Positions 52,425-61,803 of a stretch of 64,000 bases of DNA are shown here, piece after piece (position 1 is the stretch's first letter; every line of letters begins with the position of its first letter). Source of the DNA: Dyadobacter bucti (lineage in GTDB: Bacteria; Bacteroidota; Bacteroidia; Cytophagales; Spirosomataceae). A program made the position numbers and the translations under genes. The stretch spans positions 372,001 through 436,000 of the forward strand of contig NZ_SWFP01000006.1 in assembly GCF_005869225.1 (NCBI RefSeq), in the 5' to 3' direction. Under the pieces are notes generated by a model that was not told where the DNA came from, made no database searches, and saw only the letters and a list, made by a program, of their open reading frames with translations.

Positions 52425-55382
52425 ATGAGAATTTTTAAAATTGTATCCCTTTTCTTCGTTTTAGTTTTAAATGAATCTTTTGCCCAGAAGTGGAGCGGTG
52501 TAAATGGAAATGAATGGTTGGCTGGAAAATATGGTCAGCAGTGGGTTCGAATAGGTGTTACAGCGGCCGGAATTCACAAAGTGGATGTTAATAATCTCCC
52601 CCAGGCATTCAAGGATGCTGACAAAAACAGGCTGGAACTTTATCACCGCGGAAAGCAAGTCAGTATTATCAAAGCAGATGCGAGCGAAATTCTTTTCTAC
52701 GGAATTCCCAACGACGGGTCTTCGGATCAGCTGCTTTACAGGCTGCCTACTTCGAGGAAGAATCCGCACTATAGTCACTATTCTGATGAAAGTGCTTATT
52801 TCTTAACTATCAATCCCACAATCAATGGCAACCGTGCCGTTACCCCGGTCGTAGTTAATAATCCGTCGGCCGTGCAGGCTCTGTTTCACATTAAGACGGA
52901 TTTGAAGAAGTATGTTAATGAATATTCGCATTCGACAGTATATTTTTATAAACCTGCTACCTTAAATAGTTACCTCGAGGAAGGGAAGCAAGGGACAGGA
53001 ACTTCACTTTATGGACAATTCTTGAATGGGAATATTCAGACTTCCAACCCGAAATCTCAGCTAGACCCAGGTGATCCCTATCAACCTGTACCTTTTTCTT
53101 TTCAGGTGAAAGTTCCGTACGGGAGCGCACCTAAAAAAGTCAATGTTCACATTAAAGCGAGATTGGGTGCCTCTACTGCGGAAATATATGTTGGCAAAGA
53201 CGCTACAAACTTACGTTCTGTCGGAACACTTCCTGTTACGAATTTTAATGACTATGACTATGCTTTCGATTTACAGAACGATGACTTTGATGGTAACGGA
53301 GGTACACTAGGTTTCAAATCGACGAAAACCGGCGCAGATGGAAGTGCATTTTGCGTATCATATTTTACTGTGGAGTACGAGCAAAATACTGATATGCAAA
53401 ATCTTAACACGTATCTGTTTAGTTTTCCTGCAGTTTCTTCAGGGACCCAATCTAAGATTGCCATTTCAAATGCCCCTGCGGACGTAAAAGTTTATGATGT
53501 TTCAGATCCGGATGTACCTCGTATCATCTCTAGTACTCCTGGTGATTTTGCTGTTGATAGGAACAGTGAAAAGTTAACGCTGCTTGCAACAAAGGAGACA
53601 ATCAGTATTAATCCAGTAAAAATTGAGTCTATAAATTTTCAGGATATTTCTCCGGCATCGTACGATTACCTCATTGTTTGCAGCGGATCTTTAAATTCGT
53701 CGTCTAATACGTATGCTAATTATAGGCAGTTGACGTCTCCCGGGAAAAAGTATAAACCCATTGTCAAAAATATCAAGGACATATATAATCAGTTTAATTA
53801 TGGAGAGCCGAGTCCGGTTGCGATACGGAGATTTGTGGATTTCATGATCTCGGACAACAATAAGGACAAATATTTGCTCTTAATTGGTAAGTCAGTTACA
53901 TACTTTGAACGAGCCGTGAGAGAATTACCTGATGAGGTTCCAACCATTGGGTTTCCTGGGTCGGACTTGCTATTGGTAGATGGATTACGTGGCACTCAGG
54001 ACGATGTTCCGGCGATTCCAGTTGGCAGGATCGCTGCCATATCAGATCAGCAGGTTTTAGATTACCTAGCGAAGATTATTAAGTATGAAAGTCAGACTGA
54101 TGTATCCTGGCGCAAGAATGTTCTTCATATGAACGGGGGAAAAAGTCCGGCAGAAGTTTCAGAATTCGCGGGGTATCTTTCAGCAATCTCGGGAACGGTG
54201 ACAAATAGTCCTTTTTCAGGGAAGGTAGTGCCGAAAATTAAAACAATTGCCGCCGATGTTACCGAGGAAGTTTCATTGTCACCAGAGCTGAATGGAACGG
54301 CGCAGGGGATCAGTGGACTTGGGATGATATCGTATTTCGGACATGGAAGTTTAAATGAAACTGACTACAACGCGGGACACGTAATGAATCCGGCAAAGGG
54401 GTATAATAATCCCAATAATTTTCCTGTTCTGTTTTACAATGGTTGTGGAGTAAATAACGTTTTTAGCGGACGTCAGGCTCTTTTTGGAGCACCTAGTCTC
54501 GTGCGACCGATGTCCTTGGACTGGCTTCTGGCCCCTGGCAAAGGTGCAATAATTGTGATGGGTAATTCCTGGGATGCTTATGCAAGTAATTCGAACGAAT
54601 ATCTCGACAGGCTCTACCCGTTGCTGTTTTCTGTTCCAGATATACAGCGTAAGCCGATTGGCAATATTCTTCAAGACGTAGCACAGCAAATGAAAACTGC
54701 CAAAGGATATTCTTATAGTGGCGCTAATAACGGAAGGATAGCTGCATATTATGATAAGGACAGGGCCAATATTCATCAAGTTCTCTTACAGGGCGATCCG
54801 GCTTTGAAAATATTGTTGTCTGAATCGTCGCTTCCGGTAGAACTGATGTCTATTGAGGCTATTAATGAGCCGGGTCGTGTGAAATTAATTTGGAAAACGG
54901 CAGTTGAAAAAAATAATGGTCGGTTTGAAGTTGAAAGGAGCTACAATGCAAGGAATTTCGAGAAAATAGGGGTTGTTGAGGGAAATGGAACAGTCACTAC
55001 GGAAAGCAATTATTTTTTTTATGACATAAATCCTCTGTCGGGAACCAGTTATTATCGTTTGAAACAATTTGACACAAATGTAAATCCGGATGGCACAGTG
55101 GTCGATGGAAGTTTCACTAACTCCATAATAGTGTCTGTAAATAGGGGGCAATCGAATCTACTGACGGCATCTCCTAATCCAACTACAGATTTTGTTGAAT
55201 TGTCATTGGATGCTCCGGTTCAAATAAAAAAATGGGATTTGTATGACGTCAAGGGAAGATTGAGAAAGCAGAATCAGCTGGGAGTCCGAGTTTATCTTTC
55301 AGACTTGGAAAGTGGCGAGTACATCGTTAAAATTACGACTGATAACGGCGACGTTTTCAATAAAAAAGTTGTGAAGAAATAA
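52425..55382 (+). CDS. C25-family cysteine peptidase, PorU-like, with T9SS sorting domain (copy 1)
   Basis: From the ATG at 52425 (985 residues) the protein starts with a normal signal peptide (MRIFKIVSLFFVLVLNESFA); an ATG at 52389 adds twelve residues. It has the N-terminal beta region of gingipain-like C25 peptidases, the PorU-type stretch YNQFNYGEPSPVAIRRF, the catalytic His in MISYFGHGSLN (about 640) and the catalytic Cys in FYNGCGVNNVF (about 674). It ends in a T9SS sorting domain (ASPNPTTDFVELSLD ... NKKVVKK). PorU-type enzymes act as sortases that remove sorting domains and attach cargo to lipid A. A close paralogue follows. Confidence 0.88.
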   Translation: MRIFKIVSLFFVLVLNESFAQKWSGVNGNEWLAGKYGQQWVRIGVTAAGIHKVDVNNLPQAFKDADKNRLELYHRGKQVSIIKADASEILFYGIPNDGSSDQLLYRLPTSRKNPHYSHYSDESAYFLTINPTINGNRAVTPVVVNNPSAVQALFHIKTDLKKYVNEYSHSTVYFYKPATLNSYLEEGKQGTGTSLYGQFLNGNIQTSNPKSQLDPGDPYQPVPFSFQVKVPYGSAPKKVNVHIKARLGASTAEIYVGKDATNLRSVGTLPVTNFNDYDYAFDLQNDDFDGNGGTLGFKSTKTGADGSAFCVSYFTVEYEQNTDMQNLNTYLFSFPAVSSGTQSKIAISNAPADVKVYDVSDPDVPRIISSTPGDFAVDRNSEKLTLLATKETISINPVKIESINFQDISPASYDYLIVCSGSLNSSSNTYANYRQLTSPGKKYKPIVKNIKDIYNQFNYGEPSPVAIRRFVDFMISDNNKDKYLLLIGKSVTYFERAVRELPDEVPTIGFPGSDLLLVDGLRGTQDDVPAIPVGRIAAISDQQVLDYLAKIIKYESQTDVSWRKNVLHMNGGKSPAEVSEFAGYLSAISGTVTNSPFSGKVVPKIKTIAADVTEEVSLSPELNGTAQGISGLGMISYFGHGSLNETDYNAGHVMNPAKGYNNPNNFPVLFYNGCGVNNVFSGRQALFGAPSLVRPMSLDWLLAPGKGAIIVMGNSWDAYASNSNEYLDRLYPLLFSVPDIQRKPIGNILQDVAQQMKTAKGYSYSGANNGRIAAYYDKDRANIHQVLLQGDPALKILLSESSLPVELMSIEAINEPGRVKLIWKTAVEKNNGRFEVERSYNARNFEKIGVVEGNGTVTTESNYFFYDINPLSGTSYYRLKQFDTNVNPDGTVVDGSFTNSIIVSVNRGQSNLLTASPNPTTDFVELSLDAPVQIKKWDLYDVKGRLRKQNQLGVRVYLSDLESGEYIVKITTDNGDVFNKKVVKK

Positions 55383-55394
55383 CTGCCTCGAAGG

Positions 55395-55420
55395 GCGCGG
55401 GTATAGAAATTTGCCCGCGT
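55395..55420 (+). terminator. Stem-loop between the two C25 peptidase genes
   Basis: GCGCGGG (55395-55401) pairs with CCCGCGT (55414-55420) around a 12-nt loop, with a short TTCTTT afterwards. It may partly stop transcription between the paralogues. Confidence 0.45.
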
Positions 55421-55440
55421 TCTTTGCTAACACTATAAAC

Positions 55441-58400
55441 ATGAAAAATATATTATCCCGGACTATAGCTATTTGCACAATAGTGACTTTAGGCATAGCA
55501 AAAATTCCTATTGCTTATTCTCAGGTGCAACCGGCTAATAGCTGGATAGAGTACGAACAATCTTATGTAAAAATAGGAGTCGTTCAAAAGGGAGTCCATA
55601 AGATACAATTTTCTGCTCTTCCAGGGAATTTTGCCACAGGTCTGAAGGATAATATTCAGCTTTGGCGAAGGGGAAAGCAAGTAGCGATATTGAATATCGA
55701 CAATGAGGGGATCCTGTTTTATGGAGTACCCAACGATGGCTCTAGCGATTCGATTTTGTATAGACCTCACAGCGCAAGAATAAATCCATATTGGAGTTTT
55801 TTTTCTGATGAGAGCTCTTATTTTTTAACTATTGGGAAGTCCGCGGGGCTGCGGTCGGTGCAAATCACCAAACCAGTTGATACAGGTTTGCAATCCACGC
55901 TTTATCACCGTGCCAGCTCAGTAACCGTTTTGAAGGATGAATATTCGCTCAGCACTCTCACTTACCTCAGTCCATCACTAATAAATAGTTTCTTTGAAAT
56001 AGGCGCAAGTAGGACGGGGAAAATTATTGTACAAGGTAAACCAATCAACATTGCCTTTCAATTGACAAATAGGGTATCGACAGATCTATCGAGGCCATCT
56101 ATAAAGCTCATGGTTCATGGCAGAAGTCCGGGCATTCGGAATGTCGAAGTTTATGTTGGCAAAAGCGCCGCTTCATTAAGGTTAGTAAAATCAATTAGTA
56201 GTCAGGGGTTTTCAGGTGTTGATTATTCTTTCAATCTGGACGAAGGAGACTTTGACACTGTCACTAACAGTGGAGTATTGAGTGTAAAATCCGTCAGCAG
56301 TGATGTGAATGATGCTTTTTCAATAGCTTACTACTCCATTTCTTACCCTCAGAATTTTGATCTTGAGGGTAAGAGTTTGGCTGAATTGCAATTGGAGGGC
56401 ACGAATGACCAATATTCAAAAATTAGTCTGACTAACGCGGATTCTAAGGTTCGTGTTTTGGATATTACTGATCCAGATCGTGCCTCAATTGTTATTGGAT
56501 CATTGAACGCCTTGATGGTGCCGCGCATTGCAGGGAAAGAACTAAAACTATTTGTAAGCAGTGAAGTTGTGACGGTACCAACTGCAAAAGTGACAAATCT
56601 GCCTCCTTTCGCTAAATACCCGACATCGCCTAATTTCATTATTGTTACCAGCGAGAATCTTCTCACAGGAGCCAATGAATACGCTTCGTATCGTTCGTCC
56701 GTCCACGGGGGTGAACACAAGACCCTGGTGGCAAATATTAAGGATATATATAATCAATTTAATTATGGGGAGCCTAGCCCGGTTGCGATCAGGAGATTTA
56801 TGGAACATATTCTTGCCGCAGGCACAGAGGGCAAATACTTATTTTTGATTGGGAAGTCTATTACGCTGAACGAAAGAATGGTTAGAGAGCTTCCTGATGA
56901 AGTACCTTCAATTGGTTATCCTGGGTCAGACATCCTGTTAGTAGAAGGATTAGCAGGTGCTCCACGAGATGTGCCGGCGGTGCCAGTGGGCAGACTTACG
57001 GCGGTTAGTAATAAAAATATTTCTGATTACTTACAAAAAGTAAAGGAATACGAAAATAGTTTGTCTGGGGATTATAGCTGGAGAAAGAAAGTACTTCATC
57101 TAAACGGCGGAAAATCAGTGTCCGAAATAACCCAGTTAAAAAATATATTGTCAGCACTTACACCAACGGTTGAAAATGGATTGGTAGGTGGTGAGGTCAA
57201 GGCCTTTGTAAAGCAGCAAGCGATAGCGGAAGTAGAAAAGGTGGTAATTGCTCCGGAAGTTAATAACGGCGTTGGGTTGATAACTTATTTTGGTCACGGT
57301 TCACTCACTGTAACAGATCTTGATATGGGTTATGTGACAGACGCGAGCAGAGGTTATAATACGAACAAAATGTACCCTGTTATGTACTTTACCGGGTGCG
57401 GTGTCGGAAATGTTTTTAGTGGACGATACAACACCAACCTATCAGCGGGTGATAAGTACGCACTGTCTTTAGATTGGCTTTTGACGCCAAACAAAGGTGC
57501 AGTTTCCATCATCGCAAACTCATACAATAGTTTTGTAACGCCGGCATCCAGATATTTGAAAGAGTTGTATAACAACATATTTACAGATCCTAACACATCA
57601 AATTTGCCAATCGGCGATATACAGTCGGCAGTTGCAAGGAAAATCATATCTGAGGATGCGAATGTATTCAACGTGTCAAATGTTCATCAATCTGTTTTGC
57701 AGGGAGATCCAGCACTAAAAGTAATTTCGATGCCGCTCCCCGATTATGCAATAGACCGTGATGCCGGCATCAAAATTGTCTCAGAATCTCCTGATAAGAC
57801 CATCGGACAATCAACTACGTTATCAGTGAAGATTTACCTTCAAAACTTCGGGAGGTATAACAAGTCTGAAAGTATTCCAATTGAACTGAGTGTTTCCTAT
57901 GGGGGGGCATCCGAAATCAGCACACATAATGTTACTGGTTTTGCCCAACGGGACACGCTTTCAATCTCATTGCCTAATGAGAGAAAGATTAGCAAAATAC
58001 AGGTGAGAATTGACCCTAAGAAAACAAAAGTTGAGTTAAGCGATAATAACAATAGTGCTGAATTGTTTGTTGACTGGGAGGTAGCTAAGAATGAAACCAT
58101 ATATCCGGAAGGAATAGTAGAAGATCTTATTGCGCCAGCAATTGATGTTTGGTTTAACAACAGAATGATCAGAAACGGTGAGGGGGTTGGTGTCAATCCG
58201 AATATTCAGATCGTTTTAACGGACGACCGTTTTTTAACCGTAGATACCACAAACGTATCTGTTTTTTTGAGATCCTGTCCTGACAATAGCTGTGATTTCA
58301 AGCGTATCAATTACTCTGATGGTACTTTGAAAATAACTTCGACAACGGACAAATCAGCTGTGCTAAACTGTAATTCTGAAATTCTCGCTACGCCTGGAAG

Positions 58401-58776
58401 TTATGAATTGCTGGTGACCGGTAGTGATCATGTGGGAAATACTTCTGCGAATCCTTATACCATAAGTTTTCAGATTGTTTCAGAGGTGACAAATCCGCTA
58501 AAAGTTATCGTCAGTCCTAATCCTGCTACTACTTATGTCAGATTTGAGACGGAGGCCACAGAACTGCAAACTTATGACTACATCGAAATGCTGGTATATA
58601 ATAAGAACAGCGTGTTGATAGACAGCAAACGAATAAACTCGCCCGGCCCAGGAATCAAGGAATGGTATTGGACACCCCATTTTTTACCCGGGGGTATTTA
58701 CTATTATAAAGTTAACTTTTTTAAGGGGGATAATTTAGAAAATCACATTACCGGTAAAATAGCATTGATTCGATAG
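55441..58776 (+). CDS. C25-family cysteine peptidase, PorU-like (copy 2)
   Basis: The ATG at 55441 begins a signal peptide (MKNILSRTIAICTIVTLGIA); a TTG at 55411 lies in the hairpin and is not used. The 1111-residue protein repeats the layout of copy 1 (YNQFNYGEPSPVAIRRFMEH, His in LITYFGHGSLT, Cys in YFTGCGVGNVFSG). An added domain of about 150 residues (about 765-880) looks like a CARDB/Ig fold. It ends in a sorting-like domain (VSPNPATTYVRFE ... GKIALIR). The pair seems to come from tandem duplication and may have different cargo. Confidence 0.88.
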   Translation: MKNILSRTIAICTIVTLGIAKIPIAYSQVQPANSWIEYEQSYVKIGVVQKGVHKIQFSALPGNFATGLKDNIQLWRRGKQVAILNIDNEGILFYGVPNDGSSDSILYRPHSARINPYWSFFSDESSYFLTIGKSAGLRSVQITKPVDTGLQSTLYHRASSVTVLKDEYSLSTLTYLSPSLINSFFEIGASRTGKIIVQGKPINIAFQLTNRVSTDLSRPSIKLMVHGRSPGIRNVEVYVGKSAASLRLVKSISSQGFSGVDYSFNLDEGDFDTVTNSGVLSVKSVSSDVNDAFSIAYYSISYPQNFDLEGKSLAELQLEGTNDQYSKISLTNADSKVRVLDITDPDRASIVIGSLNALMVPRIAGKELKLFVSSEVVTVPTAKVTNLPPFAKYPTSPNFIIVTSENLLTGANEYASYRSSVHGGEHKTLVANIKDIYNQFNYGEPSPVAIRRFMEHILAAGTEGKYLFLIGKSITLNERMVRELPDEVPSIGYPGSDILLVEGLAGAPRDVPAVPVGRLTAVSNKNISDYLQKVKEYENSLSGDYSWRKKVLHLNGGKSVSEITQLKNILSALTPTVENGLVGGEVKAFVKQQAIAEVEKVVIAPEVNNGVGLITYFGHGSLTVTDLDMGYVTDASRGYNTNKMYPVMYFTGCGVGNVFSGRYNTNLSAGDKYALSLDWLLTPNKGAVSIIANSYNSFVTPASRYLKELYNNIFTDPNTSNLPIGDIQSAVARKIISEDANVFNVSNVHQSVLQGDPALKVISMPLPDYAIDRDAGIKIVSESPDKTIGQSTTLSVKIYLQNFGRYNKSESIPIELSVSYGGASEISTHNVTGFAQRDTLSISLPNERKISKIQVRIDPKKTKVELSDNNNSAELFVDWEVAKNETIYPEGIVEDLIAPAIDVWFNNRMIRNGEGVGVNPNIQIVLTDDRFLTVDTTNVSVFLRSCPDNSCDFKRINYSDGTLKITSTTDKSAVLNCNSEILATPGSYELLVTGSDHVGNTSANPYTISFQIVSEVTNPLKVIVSPNPATTYVRFETEATELQTYDYIEMLVYNKNSVLIDSKRINSPGPGIKEWYWTPHFLPGGIYYYKVNFFKGDNLENHITGKIALIR

Positions 58777-58809
58777 CAATGAGTTGAGGGGTAGCTAGTA
58801 AAAAACTAT

Positions 58810-60747
58810 CTAATTTTTTAGAGAGTCAAGCCACACAGACAAAGATATTGTCCTTGTTATATAGAAGTAAGTTATTGATTTCTGAGCGTAGGGAATCCTG
58901 TCATTCAGCAATATTTTCACCAACTGGTTAAATTTTCTTTTATCAACGTAATTCCATACATCCCGGCCATCACTTAGGTAGTCCTGCCCTTGTGTAAATA
59001 GCCTCAGCGTCATTTTTTCGCCGTCTAAAGAGCTGACTGTGGACTTTGTGTTACGTCTCCGAACCTCTTCAATTAAAATTCCCTTCATTGCTTCGCGAAA
59101 ATGAGCTCGTCCTATACCATCGCCATACTTTATGATGTTTGGAACAGCCATGGAAAGTTCGAAGAGATCTTTGTTCATGAGGGGCGAACAAGTCCTAAGC
59201 CCGAAATGATTGTCCAGCATGAAGTGCTGCTCCCTACTTCTTATAATATGTGGATGAAACACGTCATCAAATGAGTCTTGGTACTCGCTAGGTAAACCAT
59301 TTCTTAAGGACACCGGAAAGTTTATCTCACCGTGGGAAGGCTTCACCGATGTAGCAAAGTCATCCCTGGCAATGGAAGCTACATTTTCAGCCCGTCTCTT
59401 GACTGCTCTCAAAAACAAAGTTTTCGATGCCCTTCTTGCAAAGTAGTAATAAGAGATACCCAATTCTCTTGATACTTCTTTATACATAGCGAATAACTCA
59501 CGAATAGGTAGATTCCTAAATGCGGTGAAGCGTCTGTATAAATAGTTTTGTAGAATAAGGTGGTACCGTTTTTCAAAAGAAAACGTGTCCCAGGTTGAAA
59601 ACTGCCTGGAAAGCCTGATATGACTCGTGCTCAGCCGGGTGAGATGCTTAAACAATGGCCAATTCTTTTCGTCGAAAGATTGCCCAAGGACTTCATCGCC
59701 ATAACCAATTATAGAATCTCCCCCAAGGCCATTCAGAAGGATATCGCAACCATAACCCTTGATCTGGGAAAGAAAATGCCAGTGAGTGGCAGGAGAGAGA
59801 AACTGTGCTTCGGGTTGACCGTATAAGTCGATACTTAGTTTAAGGTTTTTTATGTCATCTTCGGAGCGGTACATCAGATGATGAACAGAATCGACATCTT
59901 TGGCCACTAGCTCGGCGTATCCACTTTCATCTGATTCCTGATTGTTTGCACGGATATGAAATGTATGCAACGGCCTGTCTGGGTATAAGTGTCGAAAAGA
60001 AGAGCATATAGAGGACGAGTCTAATCCACCACTCAAATCCGACCCAATCACCTTGGTTTGGTCACGTGTGGCTATTCGAATTGACTTTAAAAATTGGTCA
60101 CGAATAGCATCTCCAAAATCTTCCGTGGTTTTTAAAAATGCCCATTTGTCCGGGTTGAAGCGTATTGCAACCTCACTTGCTGCCATACGAGAGCCCACTG
60201 TCAATATGTGACCTGGTAATGCTGACTTTATCTGACCAAAAAATGTTGATGACGCATCCCGATCTGAATCAACATAATTATCAGAAATATAAGAGACAAT
60301 TTTGTACGTATTTATATGAGAAAAATCCGCCAGATTAAACCTCCTCAGCAGACCATTGATGTTGGTTGAAAATGCAAAAAATGCATTCGGAACATGTATG
60401 TAAAAAAGAGGTATTGAGCCAAAAACATCCCGGAATAAAAATAGGGTTTGACTTTCTTCATCAAACCATACACCGATGTTTGGGCCAATAAAAGGGGAAG
60501 AACTTAAGCCTTGTCGAAAGTCACTGAAGGAATAGTGGGCCCTGACTTCGTCACTACTCAAAATTTTAGTGTCACCGGCTTTGGTTCTGTAACCTATGAT
60601 TGTATTAAGGTCAGAGCATTTAATTTCGTCGAATCCAGACTCTCCGATGAGACCATTTTCAAAAAAAAATACATTATCATAACCATTCGATGATTTTTCA
60701 TCAATACGACTACGATAATGTATTACACCTTCTATAAGAAACGGCAT
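58810..60747 (-). CDS. Lasso-peptide cyclase (asparagine-synthetase-like, C protein)
   Basis: The 645-residue protein has the ATP-pyrophosphatase loop VIGSDLSGGLDSSSICSSF (SGGxDSS) of asparagine synthetases and a later region typical of this family (LLNGLGGDSIIGYGDEV). The N-terminal part (MPFLIEGVIHYRSRI...) looks like a glutaminase domain that lacks the catalytic Cys2, as in lasso cyclases of the McjC type. Those use ATP to activate an Asp or Glu side chain and close the ring on the N-terminal amine. It follows the precursor gene by 25 bp on the same strand. A stand-alone asparagine synthetase is less likely given this neighbour. Confidence 0.85.
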   Translation of the reverse strand: MPFLIEGVIHYRSRIDEKSSNGYDNVFFFENGLIGESGFDEIKCSDLNTIIGYRTKAGDTKILSSDEVRAHYSFSDFRQGLSSSPFIGPNIGVWFDEESQTLFLFRDVFGSIPLFYIHVPNAFFAFSTNINGLLRRFNLADFSHINTYKIVSYISDNYVDSDRDASSTFFGQIKSALPGHILTVGSRMAASEVAIRFNPDKWAFLKTTEDFGDAIRDQFLKSIRIATRDQTKVIGSDLSGGLDSSSICSSFRHLYPDRPLHTFHIRANNQESDESGYAELVAKDVDSVHHLMYRSEDDIKNLKLSIDLYGQPEAQFLSPATHWHFLSQIKGYGCDILLNGLGGDSIIGYGDEVLGQSFDEKNWPLFKHLTRLSTSHIRLSRQFSTWDTFSFEKRYHLILQNYLYRRFTAFRNLPIRELFAMYKEVSRELGISYYYFARRASKTLFLRAVKRRAENVASIARDDFATSVKPSHGEINFPVSLRNGLPSEYQDSFDDVFHPHIIRSREQHFMLDNHFGLRTCSPLMNKDLFELSMAVPNIIKYGDGIGRAHFREAMKGILIEEVRRRNTKSTVSSLDGEKMTLRLFTQGQDYLSDGRDVWNYVDKRKFNQLVKILLNDRIPYAQKSITYFYITRTISLSVWLDSLKN

Positions 60748-60772
60748 TAGAAATCGAAAAATAGACTATTCT

Positions 60773-60934
60773 CTACTGTTCGGTTTTGCCATCATATTTT
60801 GCTGGATCGAAACCTCCGTCAAAAGAGCTGCCAAGCTTCCCCTTAGTTAATTGTTCAATAGAACCCAATTGATTAAGCATCGGACGACGATACATTTTTT
60901 TTGCTGCTGTAGGGTGTGTACGAAATGTTTTCAT
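60773..60934 (-). CDS. Lasso-peptide precursor
   Basis: This 53-codon gene is too short for usual gene lists. The ATG at 60934 starts MKTFRTHPTAAKKM, then the leader motif YRRPMLNQLGSIEQLTKG. Tyr15, Pro18, Leu20, Gly24 and Thr30 match YxxPxLxxxGxxxxxT, the RRE-recognised signature of lasso leaders. Thr30 would be at position -2. The core of 22 residues begins at Gly32 (position 1) and has Asp39 at position 8, giving an 8-membered macrolactam; it continues with GGFDPAKYDG and ends in TEQ. The stop lies 25 bp before the cyclase start. The mature product and its activity are unknown. Confidence 0.85.
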   Translation of the reverse strand: MKTFRTHPTAAKKMYRRPMLNQLGSIEQLTKGKLGSSFDGGFDPAKYDGKTEQ

Positions 60935-60969
60935 CACAAGTTGTTTAAAGTGTTTTAAATTCTACCTGG

Positions 60970-61000
60970 TAAAGTTAAGCTTCTTTAATAACTATTCAAA
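60970..61000 (-). promoter_or_regulatory. Candidate promoter of the lasso gene pair
   Basis: On the minus strand TTTG (61000-60997) is followed after 19 bp by TAACTTTA (60977-60970), which matches TAnnTTTG at all but the last base. Transcription would start near 60963, about 29 nt before the precursor ATG. This would allow the pair to be expressed apart from the lipoprotein genes. Confidence 0.4.
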
Positions 61001-61048
61001 TGCTTTTGGAAAAAACATCAAAATTGACTCCTTAGCTGATTGGTCAAC

Positions 61049-61786
61049 TCAATTATTTTTTCCGACGCTATTGAAGGATTTTACAATATGATACCCTGAT
61101 TCAATTTCTCTAGTATCGCTACTGAGGCACTGTTCTGTCTGACAATACTCAAAAGATATTTGTTCATCAAATATAAGCCCAACTCCCTTTGCGTATTGTT
61201 TTACACTTACATATTTATTAATAACTGACGAATCCATCCTTTCAACAACCTTTACGGTACTTTCAAAAAGGTGCCCGGATAAGGAAACAGATTTATCGAT
61301 ATTTTCGTAGTGATAATTTTCAACGTCCAGAGAATTATAGGTATTGCCATTCCATCTTACATATGATTCTACCGGAAGTGCTAACGAGAATACCGTTTGA
61401 TTGTCAATAGTAGTTAAAATCTTATCTGGGGAGCTTTTTATGCTGTATTCTTTGAATTTATGCCAATAATCAGTTTCCGAATTTCGCCTATATTTTGATA
61501 CAATAAAATCTGTTACGTTGTCTACATTTGAAGTTGATGACTCAACCTGATCTTTCTCTTGCCATGCCGAAGTAACAGGCTCTGAACTTCCCGCAGCAAA
61601 AACATCTTGTTTTACATCATAAACTATAAAAGACCCCAATTCTAACGGGAAATATCTGTATGAATCAACTGGTGTGTTGGAAGATTCCTGACAAGCAGAG
61701 ATCCAAAAAAAAAATAAGATGACCGTCCAAGGGATTTTTTTTGTATTTCCTTTTATAAGTCTTATTCCGTCAGAAAATGTGTGCAT
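61049..61786 (-). CDS. Lipoprotein, unknown function (YFPLELGSF type)
   Basis: The 245-residue protein has a lipoprotein signal (TVILFFFWISACQESS, Cys near 32). It then shows YFPLELGSFIVYDVKQD, a start that I know from many small Bacteroidota lipoproteins of unassigned role. The rest is likely all beta, with a closing region FEYCQTEQCLSS that contains two Cys. It starts 17 bp after the previous lipoprotein gene and ends 114 bp before the lasso precursor gene on the same strand. A part in export of or immunity to the lasso peptide is only a guess. Confidence 0.78.
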   Translation of the reverse strand: MHTFSDGIRLIKGNTKKIPWTVILFFFWISACQESSNTPVDSYRYFPLELGSFIVYDVKQDVFAAGSSEPVTSAWQEKDQVESSTSNVDNVTDFIVSKYRRNSETDYWHKFKEYSIKSSPDKILTTIDNQTVFSLALPVESYVRWNGNTYNSLDVENYHYENIDKSVSLSGHLFESTVKVVERMDSSVINKYVSVKQYAKGVGLIFDEQISFEYCQTEQCLSSDTREIESGYHIVKSFNSVGKNN

Positions 61787-61803
61787 ATATAATAATCCAA
61801 TAT

